Notes: generated from the letters alone by a model not told the origin. A DNA stretch of 64,000 bases from JAJYKN01 sp035516155 (GCA_035516155.1 DATJAP010000041.1:1-64000); one strand, 5' to 3'; numbered from the stretch's first letter, positions 34,540-44,043 are shown. Numbers and translations are program-made.

Positions 34540-36750
34540 ATGGTGATTGTAGGCAAAGAGGGCAAAAGCAGTTGGAGGGGCATCCTCTATTTATTTGTTT
34601 TCCTTGCCCTCACTGCGCTTGTTATCATACTTCAACTCAAGTACCGGGGCTTTGAGGGCCCCCTTTCCGACAACCTCCTGATTATTTTTCTCATCAACGC
34701 GAACTTTCTCCTCCTGGCGACCGTGATATTCATGATCGCCAAGAGCCTCTGGAAACTCTCGGTGGAGCGAAAGCGCGGCGTGCTCGGGGCCAGGTTCAGG
34801 ACGAAATTGGTATTTGCCTTTGTCAGCCTGTCGTTCATTCCACCCGTCCTTCTGTTTTTCATCGGAAGCGGCATGTTTACCAGCAGCATTGAGCGGTTGT
34901 TCAGCCTGCGCATAGAAAATTCGCTCAAGGATTCGGTCTCCATCGCCCAGGAATACTACGACCTGCTGCAGAAAGACGCTTTTGTGTTTGGGAAGCAGAT
35001 CAGCAGCCAGATGACCGAGGACCGATTGCTGTCCCGGTTCGAGAATCCGGTGCTCAAGGAATATCTTGCAAAAAAAGCCGCTGAATATGGCGTAAGTTCT
35101 GTCGAGCTCTTTACCGACCCGCATAAACGTGCCGTTACCGTGGTGACCAATCACTATCCGCCGAAGACGTTCACGCAGACGTCCGCCGAACTTGTGGCCT
35201 CTGCCTTCGCAGGAAGCAATGCAGCGGACGTATCAAGCGCGGGAAATAAAGGGGACATTCTGCGGGCCGTCGTTCCGCTTTATGATTCGCCGGAAGGGAG
35301 CCAAGTGACCGCCGTTGTTGCTATAAGCTATTATGTCCCTTGGAACCTGGCGAGGAAAGCTTCCGACATCCGCGAGGGTTACGCACAGTACCGTTCGGCG
35401 TTCAAGAGCAAGGAGCCGATCAAGCTTTCCTACAGGCTCGGTTTTCTCGCTGTAACGCTTGCGCTTCTTCTGGCTGCCATCTGGGTCGCGCTCCGCGTAG
35501 CCGCGGGCATCACCGGGCCGATCAAGAAGTTGGCCGAAGGGACCGCCGCAGTAGCAGCAGGGAGATTTGATTACCGGATCGACGAGAAGTCCGGGGACGA
35601 GGTCGGTATTCTCATCAATTCCTTCAATCTGATGACTCGGGAGCTCAAAAGTTCCCGCGAGCAGCTTGAGCAGGAAGTAAATTCCAGGAAGGCGATCCTA
35701 TCGAATATCGATACAGGCGTCGTATCTATCGACCGTGCTGCAAGGATCACGATGGTCAATCAGTCGGCTTCGGAGATCCTCGGCATCCGTGAAAAAGAGG
35801 TGCTGGGCAGGAGGTATGATGAGGCCTTCGGGTTTATCGAACTGGAACCGATCCGCGCCCTCTTCCGCAAACTGGAGGAAGGGCACGGCCGGGCAGAAGA
35901 GGAATTGACGCTCAACGTACGCGGACGGATGCTGATGCTGAGGGTGCGCATCACGACGCTTCGGGACGGCGGCGGCGTGCTGACCGGATCGGTCATCACC
36001 TTTGACGACATGACGGAGCTTCTGCGGGCGAAGAAAGCGGAGACCTGGCAGGACGTTGCGCGGAGGATCGCCCACGAGTTCAAAAATCCCCTGACACCAA
36101 TCAAGCTTTCGGCAGAGCGGCTGCGGAAAAAACACGCGGAGGGATCGCCGGATTTTGATGCCGTATTCGATGAATGCAGCAGGACGATTGTCCATGAGGC
36201 GGATGGACTGCGAAGACTCGTCGACGAGTTCGCGAATTTCGCGCGCATGCCGAGCTCGAACCCGGTTCCCCAGCCGTTGTCGCCGGTTCTGGAAAGCGTG
36301 GCCCACCTCTATGGCGGGGCTCACAAGGATATATCCATTCTGCGCGACATTCAGCAGAACATGCCTGATGTGCTTTTCGACCGGGAGCAGATGAAGCGCG
36401 TATTCATAAACCTTTTTGAAAATGCCGTCGAAGCCATGGGCGGAAAAGGCCGGATATGGGTCTCAGCGCGCATTGCTGCGTCGGGCAAGGCGCAGGTCGA
36501 GGTAGCCGACGAAGGGACCGGGATTTCGCCCGAAGACATACCGAAACTCTTCCAGCCGGACTTCTCGCGCAAGAAGAAAAAAAGCGGACTGGGGCTTGCA
36601 ATCGTGCTCAGGATCATAACAGATCACGGCGGTTCGATCCGTGTGGAGCAGAATATGCCGCGTGGCGCCCGTTTCACCATCGATTTGCCGATTGCACAAG
36701 GTACGGTAGTTCACAGTGCCGAGATCAATGCTCAGAGTTCTGAATCCTGA
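34540..36750 (+). CDS. NtrY-like membrane histidine kinase
   Basis: A 736-residue kinase of the NtrY layout. It has three N-terminal helices within residues 12-112, a periplasmic domain of about 190 residues, a fourth helix near 305-325, HAMP (GPIKKLAEGTAAVAAGRFDY), a PAS domain (ILSNIDTGVVSIDRAARI), HisKA with RRIAHEFKNPLTPIKLSAERL and the ATPase domain with NLFENAVEAMGG, DEGTGISPEDI, KKSGLGLAIVLRII. No response regulator is adjacent, so it is an orphan here. A TTGCTT-17-TATTCT pair at 34502-34530 ends 10 bp before the ATG, which would give an almost leaderless message or point to a downstream start. Confidence 0.9.
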   Translation: MVIVGKEGKSSWRGILYLFVFLALTALVIILQLKYRGFEGPLSDNLLIIFLINANFLLLATVIFMIAKSLWKLSVERKRGVLGARFRTKLVFAFVSLSFIPPVLLFFIGSGMFTSSIERLFSLRIENSLKDSVSIAQEYYDLLQKDAFVFGKQISSQMTEDRLLSRFENPVLKEYLAKKAAEYGVSSVELFTDPHKRAVTVVTNHYPPKTFTQTSAELVASAFAGSNAADVSSAGNKGDILRAVVPLYDSPEGSQVTAVVAISYYVPWNLARKASDIREGYAQYRSAFKSKEPIKLSYRLGFLAVTLALLLAAIWVALRVAAGITGPIKKLAEGTAAVAAGRFDYRIDEKSGDEVGILINSFNLMTRELKSSREQLEQEVNSRKAILSNIDTGVVSIDRAARITMVNQSASEILGIREKEVLGRRYDEAFGFIELEPIRALFRKLEEGHGRAEEELTLNVRGRMLMLRVRITTLRDGGGVLTGSVITFDDMTELLRAKKAETWQDVARRIAHEFKNPLTPIKLSAERLRKKHAEGSPDFDAVFDECSRTIVHEADGLRRLVDEFANFARMPSSNPVPQPLSPVLESVAHLYGGAHKDISILRDIQQNMPDVLFDREQMKRVFINLFENAVEAMGGKGRIWVSARIAASGKAQVEVADEGTGISPEDIPKLFQPDFSRKKKKSGLGLAIVLRIITDHGGSIRVEQNMPRGARFTIDLPIAQGTVVHSAEINAQSSES

Positions 36751-36818
36751 GCCGGAGTTTTCTTTGAATGCAAGACACAGAATTGTTAACATTGAACTAA
36801 AACAGGGGAGGTTTTCAT

Positions 36819-37190
36819 TTGGACACCGCATCAACAATACTGCTCAGCATCGTCGCGCTCTACCTCATCATCAGAATTTTTGGCGTCCTGAGCCGGTTGG
36901 GGATCAAACAGCTTTCCGCTCGGGAGCTCGACCAGAAAAAAGGGATGATGATTCTCGACGTCCGCACGAACAAGGAATATGAGCAGGGGCACATCCCCGG
37001 CTCGGTCCATGTGCAGCTTTCGGAAATCGGCGACAAGGTCAAAAAGCTCAAAAAGGACAAGGAGCTGGTCGTCTACTGCCAAAACGGGAACCGGGGCATT
37101 TGGGCCATCAAACGGCTGATGGGCATGGGCTACAAGAACCTTTACAATTTGAAGGGCGGCTACAATGCCTGGAAAAGAATTCATCCGTGA
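36819..37190 (+). CDS. Membrane-anchored rhodanese-like protein
   Basis: A 123-residue protein starting at TTG 36819 with GGGGAGG upstream. One N-terminal helix (about 5-22) anchors a rhodanese domain with MMILDVRTNKEYEQGHIPGSVHVQLSEI and the active loop VVYCQNGNRG, where the catalytic Cys is about residue 87. It should move sulfane sulfur at the membrane surface. It overlaps the glycosylase gene by 26 bp and follows the NtrY-like gene by 68 bp. Confidence 0.85.
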   Translation: MDTASTILLSIVALYLIIRIFGVLSRLGIKQLSARELDQKKGMMILDVRTNKEYEQGHIPGSVHVQLSEIGDKVKKLKKDKELVVYCQNGNRGIWAIKRLMGMGYKNLYNLKGGYNAWKRIHP

Positions 37191-37818
37191 GTTAAAAAGA
37201 GACTACAGGGGGAAAAAGCCGCGCATCGTAAAGCGTCTCGCCGAATTTAAGGCTGTTTCCAAGAAGGGGGACAGGGTTCACTTCGAGGAACTCTGCTATT
37301 GCATCCTGACGGCTGGCAGCAGCGCGAAGATGGGGATGCGTACTGTTGAGGCGTTGAAGGACATTCTCCATACCGGCAGCGAGAAAGAACTACAGGAACG
37401 CGCGCAGGCGCACCGGGTGCGGTTCTGGCGTCTGCGGCCCTCCTATATTGTCCAGACACGGGAGTACCTGAAGGACGCCTGCGGGATGAAGCTCCGCATT
37501 CTGCTCGATTCATTCGATTCTCCCGACTCGAGACGGGATTTCCTGGCACGGAATAAATCAATCAAAGGGCTTGGTTACAAAGAGGCAAGTCACTTTCTCC
37601 GGAACGTTGGGTACCCCGGATATGCCATTCTGGATAAGCATATACTAAACAGCCTTCGCGAGCTGGGCGTGATTTCGAAGCGGATGCGTCCCAACAGCCG
37701 AGCGGGGTATCTTACAATCGAGAAAAAGCTCCGGCAGTTCGCTGGGGAAAGCGGCATCGATATGGACCATCTGGACCTCCTGCTATGGTCACGCAAGACG
37801 GGGGAAATATTGAAGTAG
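37165..37818 (+). CDS. ogg: N-glycosylase/DNA lyase (Ogg, archaeal-type)
   Basis: A 217-residue DNA glycosylase of the Ogg2 type. The helix-hairpin-helix region IKGLGYKEASHFLRNVG contains the Schiff-base Lys, and the following ILDKHIL has the catalytic Asp. EELCYCILTAGSSAKMG is the N-terminal helix pair. It removes 8-oxoguanine and nicks the abasic site. The gene starts at ATG 37165 inside the rhodanese gene (26-bp overlap), indicating translational coupling. Confidence 0.9.
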   Translation: MPGKEFIRELKRDYRGKKPRIVKRLAEFKAVSKKGDRVHFEELCYCILTAGSSAKMGMRTVEALKDILHTGSEKELQERAQAHRVRFWRLRPSYIVQTREYLKDACGMKLRILLDSFDSPDSRRDFLARNKSIKGLGYKEASHFLRNVGYPGYAILDKHILNSLRELGVISKRMRPNSRAGYLTIEKKLRQFAGESGIDMDHLDLLLWSRKTGEILK

Positions 37819-37870
37819 CGGTTTATGACTGGCGGTATTTGATAGCTTGGGAGAAGATAGTGAGATTACC

Positions 37871-38170
37871 ATGTCCGACAAGGGATTGAAAAAAGCCGTA
37901 TTGATCGGTGCGGCGATCGGCGCAATCGCCACGCTGGCCATTGCCCTGTCCATGGATTTGTTCTTTGCTGATACGCTGCAGGGGACGTGGCGCGATGCTG
38001 CGGCAAAAGATGTGACCCGGATGTTCGGAACAGCATGTGGACAGAACACCTTCGCCGTTATGCTGGTTCTTGTCATTGTCATGGGTTTGCTTGCCGCGTT
38101 CGGGGCGTTGCTGGGTGCTGCCGCCGGTCTGATGATGAACCGGTTTTTCAAATTTATGCTTAAACTCTAG
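37871..38170 (+). CDS. Small glycine/alanine-rich membrane protein
   Basis: A 99-residue protein with two transmembrane helices (about 8-30 and 62-90), both rich in Ala and Gly. I see no known motif. The frame is open from TTG 37847, but ATG 37871 begins the helix-preceding MSDKGLKKA. It is followed by a terminator. Confidence 0.6.
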   Translation: MSDKGLKKAVLIGAAIGAIATLAIALSMDLFFADTLQGTWRDAAAKDVTRMFGTACGQNTFAVMLVLVIVMGLLAAFGALLGAAAGLMMNRFFKFMLKL

Positions 38171-38216
38171 ATGCCTTGTCCGGCATTGGTCGCGAAAGGC
38201 AAGCAGAAGAAAAAAG

Positions 38217-38249
38217 GATGAACCGAACGAACTAGGTTCATCTTTTTTT
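38217..38249 (+). terminator. Bidirectional rho-independent terminator
   Basis: An 8-bp stem GATGAACC (38217-38224) / GGTTCATC (38235-38242) with a 10-base loop is followed by seven Ts and preceded by an A run, so it can work in both directions. Confidence 0.85.
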
Positions 38250-38370
38250 GTTGGCTTGTCAATTCGCGCCGCAAAAACCCTTCTTTTTCAGGGCGGGGAT
38301 AAAAGGCCTGTTCGTGCCGTTTTTGTGAAAAAAAAAGACAAATATTCACCTAGTTGCTCTCATTAAAAAT

Positions 38371-38514
38371 GATGGGTGGGCCTGCTAAGGATTCTAAGTT
38401 ACTAACAATTACTGTCGTCGGCCAGGTGTCGGGAGCAAACGTCAGTACCGCCTTTTGCTCGGGCTTCTCGTTTTTCTGCGACGAAACCCTGGAGCGGCGC
38501 CGTGTGGTATGGCA
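38371..38514 (+). pseudogene. Decayed repeat copy B (homologous to 20199-20340)
   Basis: Same-strand anchors actgtcgtc (38411-38419), AGTACCGCCTTTTGCTC, TTTTTCTGCGACGA and ggtatggca (38506-38514) appear in the order and spacing of the copy near 20.2 kb. Translation shares P-K-x-TVV, STA and FFC. The frame continues openly for about 60 more codons here but without a recognisable family. Beyond the terminator and this repeat I see nothing else in 38250-38779. Confidence 0.5.
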
Positions 38515-38779
38515 AGGAAATGCGGAAAGCTACCGGGAAAATTCCTACCTATGTGAACTCGATGCTGCTAAAAACAGGAGCATCCTCGTTGGTACCGCCG
38601 GCTGCATTCACAAAGTGCCCAGGCGTATTGGAAGATCTTCGGCAATCATGCAAATCGTGGTACGCACTCCGTAAAAAGGTGACGAGAGTGCTAAACCCTG
38701 GCCTGCGAACAGAATCGGCAGTCGTCCATAGTTGCAGGGTCTGATTCGGGAATCCTCGGTCTTCAGGCCGGGGAGGATG

Positions 38780-40543
38780 TCAACGGACATCCGACTTGCG
38801 TGGCTTAAAGGAGAAAAAGGGATTTCGGGACCTGATGTCCCGGCGGACTTCGGAGACCAGGAGCTTTGTGATATTCGGCACGTTCAGCTTCCAGCCCTTG
38901 ATGGGCCAATCGAGCTCATGCTTGCCGCAGACGATGTCCAGAGTGTTGAGGCTGAAGATTTCTTTCCTGAGCGCCTCGTCCACGATTTCCGGATTACTGA
39001 TTTTCTCGCTTAGCTTGATTGCACGCTCCAGATGGTCGCGGATCTTCGAGGCGTTTTGCTGACCGATCACGCCGTACCGCTCCTTGATAGCGAGGAGGTT
39101 CAAGGCTCCGTCATACGTGGCCCTTACGATATCATCGCGCGTCATCCACTGGGTTTCATAGTTCAGGGCGAATTTCCAGCTAGGTTTGAGCATGGCCTGC
39201 CGGTGTTCCTTGAGGGTCTTATAAAAGAACCGGTAGCCGTACTTCCCCGGATCCTCAAAAATAACGCTGCCGGGGTCGATAAACGGCGCGAGCGGCGCGA
39301 GCAGAGGAAGAACCCTGCCCTTGCCGCCATTGCTGCCATATTTTTCCAGCAGTTCCCCGCAATAAACAACGGTATCCATGACGGAACGGTAGGTCTGGTT
39401 CGGAAGGCCGACCATGAAGAAGAGGTCGATCCGCCTGCAACCAACGCGAAGGAGCGTGCGGATCATATCCTCGAGCGCCGCATTGTCATAATTTTTCCCG
39501 AAGGTCTTCCGGACATTGAGGTCATGCGATTCCGGCGAGATTTCGACGTTGAAGGTTTCGATGGAATCGGCTACCTTTTCCAGAAATTCGACGGGAGGGG
39601 GGCTGAAGAACTCGACGCAGATTTCGTTCTTTATGCGGTGCTTTTTGACGGCGGTGAGAAAGCGGTCGGTATACTCGCGGCCGGCCTGGAGCAGATCGCC
39701 GAGGACAATGACTGGAGCGCCAGTGTAGTCGGCAATCCGTTGGATATCGTCGGCCACGCGCTCGGGGGACCGGAAGCAGGCGTGCGACCTCCCGCAGACT
39801 GTCCGAAACGCGGAGATCGAACCGCCGCAGGTGCCGCAGTTGTGGATGCATCCGCGAACGGAGAAAACCGCCGTTACTGGGTAGCTGAGCCAGTACTTAA
39901 AGGGGATATACCCAGACGGATCGCGATACTTGATGGCCATCTTCAGAAGATGCGAGTAGTCAAAGTCTACATAATCAAGGTTTTCCGGTTTGAACGTCCG
40001 CTCGTTTTTCACCATCCGGCTTCCGTCTCTCCAGACGAGGTTCGGTACGCTCTCGTAGCCCGAGCCGGCGCGGATCGTCTCCATCAGCATTCGCAGCGGC
40101 TCCTCCGTCGATTCCCCGCACAGGACGAAATCCACGAAGGGATAATCCCGCATGATCTCTTCGTGATAGTAGGTTGCACTGAGGCCGCCGAGGATGACCG
40201 GTTTGTCGGGATGGTATTTTTTCACGAGTTCGGCGAGACTCAGGCTGCCGTCGACATGGGGCAGCCAGTGCAGGTCGATGCCGAAGGCGGATGCATTCAT
40301 GTCCCTAACGCAACGCTCGGCATCGAAGGATCGAGAACGCAGCATCCTGAGCGCAAGGTTCATGATCCTCACGGAAATCCCATGCCGGCTCAGATAGTCC
40401 GACATGGTGAGAAATCCTATGGGGTAAATTTCGAAGATCGATGAAGAGGGTACCACATCACTCACGGGACCGAAGAAGAGCGGAAGTTCGCGGAACTTGA
40501 AGACGCTCGGTGCATGGAGCAGCATCAGGTCGGGTTTAGGCAT
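38780..40543 (-). CDS. B12-binding radical SAM protein (TIGR04190-like)
   Basis: A 587-residue protein. Residues about 45-165 form a cobalamin-binding-like domain (GFLTMSDYLSRHGISVRIMNL, LAELVKKYHPDKPVILGGLSATYY). The radical SAM core follows with CIHNCGTCGG, a C-x3-C-x2-C cluster near residue 234, then PVIVLGDLLQ and VEISPESHDLNVRKTFGKNYDN. The order and the SISAFRTVCGR block match the B12/radical SAM group to which TIGR04190 belongs; the reaction is not known. Its ATG overlaps the preceding unknown gene by 8 bp. It is the last gene of the cytochrome-UbiE operon. Confidence 0.85.
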   Translation of the reverse strand: MPKPDLMLLHAPSVFKFRELPLFFGPVSDVVPSSSIFEIYPIGFLTMSDYLSRHGISVRIMNLALRMLRSRSFDAERCVRDMNASAFGIDLHWLPHVDGSLSLAELVKKYHPDKPVILGGLSATYYHEEIMRDYPFVDFVLCGESTEEPLRMLMETIRAGSGYESVPNLVWRDGSRMVKNERTFKPENLDYVDFDYSHLLKMAIKYRDPSGYIPFKYWLSYPVTAVFSVRGCIHNCGTCGGSISAFRTVCGRSHACFRSPERVADDIQRIADYTGAPVIVLGDLLQAGREYTDRFLTAVKKHRIKNEICVEFFSPPPVEFLEKVADSIETFNVEISPESHDLNVRKTFGKNYDNAALEDMIRTLLRVGCRRIDLFFMVGLPNQTYRSVMDTVVYCGELLEKYGSNGGKGRVLPLLAPLAPFIDPGSVIFEDPGKYGYRFFYKTLKEHRQAMLKPSWKFALNYETQWMTRDDIVRATYDGALNLLAIKERYGVIGQQNASKIRDHLERAIKLSEKISNPEIVDEALRKEIFSLNTLDIVCGKHELDWPIKGWKLNVPNITKLLVSEVRRDIRSRNPFFSFKPRKSDVR

Positions 40544-41183
40544 AGACTGTTTTATCTCCGAAAATACGTTGAACAGCGGACCTGGTGATGTCTTCCTTCA
40601 CATCCTCCATGGACCGGTAGAGTGCATCGGTGTAGGTGCCCACGACGGACCGGAACGGCCCGAGGTGCCGGATGGACTTGCTCAGCATCCTCGTTTCTTC
40701 GTTGTACAGATGCAGGATTTCGGCAAGGACATCCTTGAATTTTTTTTCCGGATAGGCGTTTCTCACGGCATCGATGAACGAACCCCCTTCCGGCCAATGC
40801 GCAAGCAGTGCGTAAACAGTTCTAGAAATGAGCCAGATACGCTGAATACGGATATCCGCGAAATCGCTGTAGCGAACTGAGAGGGTGAAGGGGGCGATTA
40901 GGAGTTTATTCAAAAAAACCTTGTCCACTTCCTTCGTTTTCTCGAAAATATCCTCAAGATCGAGATCGCACACAGGCCTTCCTGCTTCAAAGGCCCTGGC
41001 CGCTTCCCTGATGATGAGCCGGTCCTTGTCCACTTCTTTTTTCACGTTTGTGTCCTGATAGGTCGAAAAAAAAGGGAGCGAACCGAGTAGTGTGGTGTGG
41101 CTGCTCATGCGGATCAGGCTCAGCCGGGAAAAGTCCTCCATGAGAATCCTGTCCTTGTCGCACAGGATGTCTACCTTATTCAT
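40536..41183 (-). CDS. Conserved-context protein of unknown function
   Basis: A 215-residue soluble, helical protein with no signal peptide, membrane segment or recognised motif. It overlaps the UbiE/MenG stop by 8 bp and the radical SAM start by 8 bp. This tight coupling suggests it works with the radical SAM protein, perhaps as a partner subunit; that is inference from context only. Confidence 0.65.
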   Translation of the reverse strand: MNKVDILCDKDRILMEDFSRLSLIRMSSHTTLLGSLPFFSTYQDTNVKKEVDKDRLIIREAARAFEAGRPVCDLDLEDIFEKTKEVDKVFLNKLLIAPFTLSVRYSDFADIRIQRIWLISRTVYALLAHWPEGGSFIDAVRNAYPEKKFKDVLAEILHLYNEETRMLSKSIRHLGPFRSVVGTYTDALYRSMEDVKEDITRSAVQRIFGDKTVYA

Positions 41184-41883
41184 TTTTTACCGCCCGGTAA
41201 ATGGTGGCGATACCCATCGTCAGGGAATCCACGGTCACCTTTTCATACCCCGATTCGGCAATGATGTTCCGGAACTCGTCTGGAGGATAAAAGGCATTGA
41301 TAGAGCGGGGGAGATACAGGTAGGGTGCGGCGGTTTTGACGACGATTTTCCCGATCAGTGGCATGATCCGGAAGACGTACCATTCATAGACAGCGCGGAA
41401 CCAACTCCCTTGGGGACGAGTGAGTTCGAGGCACATGAATTTCCCCCCCGGCTTCAATACCCGCTTGATCTCCTGCAGCGCCAGTGAGGTGTCCGGTATG
41501 TTGCGCATCCCGAATGCGACAGTGACGGCGTCGAAGGTATTCTCCCGGAACGGCAGCCTTTTGGCGTCCGACAGGAGGAAGGATAGATTTTTATACCGTG
41601 TGCCGGTTTTTCTGCGGGCATGCATGAGCATTTCCTCACAGAAATCGGCCCCGGTTACTGACCCCTTGGCTCCGACTTTTTTGGAGAGGGGGATTGCCAG
41701 TTCGCCAGTGCCCGTGCAAACATCGAGTACTCGATCTCCTTCAGCGATCCCGGACAGCAGAATGGCCTGCCTGCGCCAGTAGTGGTCAAACCCAAAGCTG
41801 AAACCACTGCTCAGGAAATCGACATAGGGTGCAACGGTCGTGAATATGTGTTTTATGAAGAGATCCCGTTGGGCTAGTGACAT
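41176..41883 (-). CDS. ubiE: UbiE/MenG-type (COQ5) quinone methyltransferase
   Basis: About 235 residues. The SAM-binding motif I is VLDVCTGTGELAIPL, followed by VTGADFCEEML and SDAKRLPFRENTFDAVTVAFGMRNI; the latter is specific to the UbiE/MenG family. It C-methylates demethylmenaquinone or the ubiquinone precursor. ATG 41883 directly follows the cytochrome b stop (TGATATG). Placement among quinol-linked cytochromes suggests menaquinone is the substrate, or that it makes a quinone variant for this operon. Confidence 0.85.
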   Translation of the reverse strand: MSLAQRDLFIKHIFTTVAPYVDFLSSGFSFGFDHYWRRQAILLSGIAEGDRVLDVCTGTGELAIPLSKKVGAKGSVTGADFCEEMLMHARRKTGTRYKNLSFLLSDAKRLPFRENTFDAVTVAFGMRNIPDTSLALQEIKRVLKPGGKFMCLELTRPQGSWFRAVYEWYVFRIMPLIGKIVVKTAAPYLYLPRSINAFYPPDEFRNIIAESGYEKVTVDSLTMGIATIYRAVKNE

Positions 41884-41884
41884 A

Positions 41885-42700
41885 TCAGTAGACAAACTGA
41901 CCCATAATAATCAGGATGAGCAGGAAGAACCCGACTAGTACGAGAAGGAAACCGAAAATAATGCCGCAATCGGTCAGCCATGCCGCTTGGGGGCTGGTTG
42001 TGGCCTGTTCTATTCGGCGTGCCTCGGCAAGACGCTGGTATTCGAGGGGCCTCTCATGCTGCAGTTCCTGGAGTGAAAGCGTTCCGGTAAAGATTACCGG
42101 GTCCATAGGGAATTTTTCCGGCCGAAGATGGGTATTGAAGTAATGAATGGTGAAAATGAAACCGGCGGCAAGAAGCGCTTCATCGCTGTGGATAACTGTT
42201 GCGACATTGAATGCCCACCCCGGGAAAAACCGGCCAAAAAACTCGGGGAACCAGAGAAAGAGGCCTGAAACGCCGATCATGCCAACCCCCCAGAACACAG
42301 CCCAGTAATCGAATTTTTCCCAATAGGTCCACTGATCGAATTGAGGCCGGGGACCAAACCCGAGAAACCACCGGAAACTGCCGTAGATATCCTGAAGATC
42401 CTTGATCCAGGGGACCATGGACTCAGGTCCCAGGATGTTGAACTTGAATTTTCTGACTATTGCGATGTAATACAGCACATAGCTAATGTGGGCAGCAAAG
42501 TATCCGAACGTGATGACGGCGCATGTTCTGTGGATGAGGCCTGCCGCATGGTAGCCACCGAGCAGTTTCATCAGCCATGTTGCCCAGGGTGCTCCAGCGT
42601 ACTTGAGCGGCATGCCCGAGGCAACGAGGCCGATGAAGCTCACGGCCATGGCAATGTGGAGGACCCGATGGTAAGCGTTGAACCGTTTTATCAGCACCAT
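41885..42700 (-). CDS. Cytochrome b (formate dehydrogenase gamma/b561-like)
   Basis: A 271-residue membrane protein with five hydrophobic helices. Candidate heme-b His ligands lie in YHRVLHIAM (H11, H15), GYHAAGLIHR, AAHISYVLYY and the late FTIHYFNTHLRPE block. The layout is like the gamma subunit of formate dehydrogenase or thiosulfate reductase cytochrome b. It sits 1 bp after a nine-heme cytochrome c and should pass electrons between the quinone pool and that protein. The C-terminal helix (FGFLLVLVGFFLLILIIMG) follows a soluble segment. Confidence 0.8.
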   Translation of the reverse strand: MVLIKRFNAYHRVLHIAMAVSFIGLVASGMPLKYAGAPWATWLMKLLGGYHAAGLIHRTCAVITFGYFAAHISYVLYYIAIVRKFKFNILGPESMVPWIKDLQDIYGSFRWFLGFGPRPQFDQWTYWEKFDYWAVFWGVGMIGVSGLFLWFPEFFGRFFPGWAFNVATVIHSDEALLAAGFIFTIHYFNTHLRPEKFPMDPVIFTGTLSLQELQHERPLEYQRLAEARRIEQATTSPQAAWLTDCGIIFGFLLVLVGFFLLILIIMGQFVY

Positions 42701-42701
42701 G

Positions 42702-43670
42702 TTACTCGCCTCCCTTTTTCTGCATCCGTTCTTTCATCGAGCGGTAAGCCCACAGGAACGTGTGTGTGAGGAAGAAGGCGAACACGCCGATCAGAAGCAG
42801 CGTCATGAAGCGGAATGTATAATAGAGCACGGGGTATTTTGCTTTATTGTTTTCCTCGGCATGGGCATAGTATTTCGTGAAGCCGATCGTGGCGTCGGCG
42901 TGACACTTTCTGCAGGTGCTCAGAATGTTCTGCGGCGAAAGGGTCGATTGGGCATCATCGAGCCGTTGAATATTATGGAATCCGTGGCAGTCCGAGCATT
43001 TCGCCACCGTGGCATACCCAAGTTCGGTGACTTTGCCGTGGTATGTTTTCCGGTAGGTTTTCATCTCCTCGGAATGACACGTGCCGCATTGTTTAATCAG
43101 CGACAGCTGCCACTGGTTGCTCGCGGTGGGCGGAGTCAAATGCTCCAGGTGGCAATCAAAGCAGGTGGGGGCCGCTGTGTTGTGGTCGTCCAAAAGTTCC
43201 TTCCCGTGAATGCTGCCCTTGTAGACCTCGAACTCCTGGGGATGACATTGGGAACAGAGTGAAGGGATTTTCAGCCTGTTGGTCGCCGATCTGGCATCGG
43301 CAGAAGGATAGATGTAATGAGAGCCGTGGCAGGTCTGGCAGGTCGGTGCCACTGTATTCCCCGCTGCAGTCGCACGCCCATGCACGCTCAGCTTGTATTC
43401 CGAGGCCTGTTCTTTCGGCGCGCCCTCTCTGCCGAGGAAATGGCAGATACCGCAGTTGACTTTTGCAACTTTTCCATGGGGGGTTACCGTAACATCGACA
43501 TGGCATTGATTGCAGGCCAGGAACATATGTACGGATTGTTCAAAAAGGGCGCGATCGATGTATCCTTTCATGCCTTTTATGCCGTGACAGTCATAACAGC
43601 TGTCTTTCGAAACAGCAACGGGAGGGAACAGGAATACCATCAGAATTGGAACTAGTATGAGGGATTTCAT
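42702..43670 (-). CDS. Nine-heme cytochrome c with C-terminal membrane anchor
   Basis: About 322 residues from ATG 43670; the frame opens at 43685 but MKSLILVPILMVFLFPPVAV is a better signal peptide. Nine CxxCH heme sites are visible in order: CYDCH, CNQCH, CGICH, CQTCH, CSQCH, CFDCH, CGTCH, CSDCH, CRKCH. A single helix near residues 280-305 (FMTLLLIGVFAFFLTHTFLW) anchors the C-terminus. Extra His in the SVHG, SIHG and TYHG repeats can be distal ligands. It is the first gene of the operon and the periplasmic partner of the cytochrome b. The terminal oxidoreductase is not in the window. Confidence 0.9.
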   Translation of the reverse strand: MKSLILVPILMVFLFPPVAVSKDSCYDCHGIKGMKGYIDRALFEQSVHMFLACNQCHVDVTVTPHGKVAKVNCGICHFLGREGAPKEQASEYKLSVHGRATAAGNTVAPTCQTCHGSHYIYPSADARSATNRLKIPSLCSQCHPQEFEVYKGSIHGKELLDDHNTAAPTCFDCHLEHLTPPTASNQWQLSLIKQCGTCHSEEMKTYRKTYHGKVTELGYATVAKCSDCHGFHNIQRLDDAQSTLSPQNILSTCRKCHADATIGFTKYYAHAEENNKAKYPVLYYTFRFMTLLLIGVFAFFLTHTFLWAYRSMKERMQKKGGE

Positions 43671-43685
43671 ATGAGGTAGTCGCAT

Positions 43686-44043
43686 GCCTAAATTGTAGCA
43701 AAGAATCTTGTAGTGTCAAGGCGATAAATTCATCCCATCAAAATATTTTCCGGGAGCCTGGGATAGAGGACTACTATTGTCTCTTAACTTATTAAAATTT
43801 GTGTGATTTCCCTTCAGGAGGGAGTGTTGACATCATAAGAGAAGCGGGGTGAGCTCCTTGTTGTCGGACTATGAATGGTATGGAGGATGCACGCAGTCCC
43901 CATGATTTGCGGAGCAGGCACTACTCAATTTCGCCCTTTATATCCATACCTGGTTTGAATCCGTGGATCCAGAAACAAGCCAGGATCGATATGTTGCCGA
44001 TTGATCTTTCGGCATGCCGGCAAACATGATTGACAGCAATGAG
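43686..44043. other. Intergenic, no gene seen
   Basis: Upstream of the cytochrome operon; it must hold its promoter on the minus strand, but no consensus boxes stand out. A TTGACA at 43828 on the plus strand has no matching -10. Confidence 0.4.

Noticed and set aside
39032..40444. 470-codon plus-strand frame opposite the radical SAM gene
   Set aside because: Mirror of an enzyme with an intact C-x3-C-x2-C motif; the plus frame has no domain.
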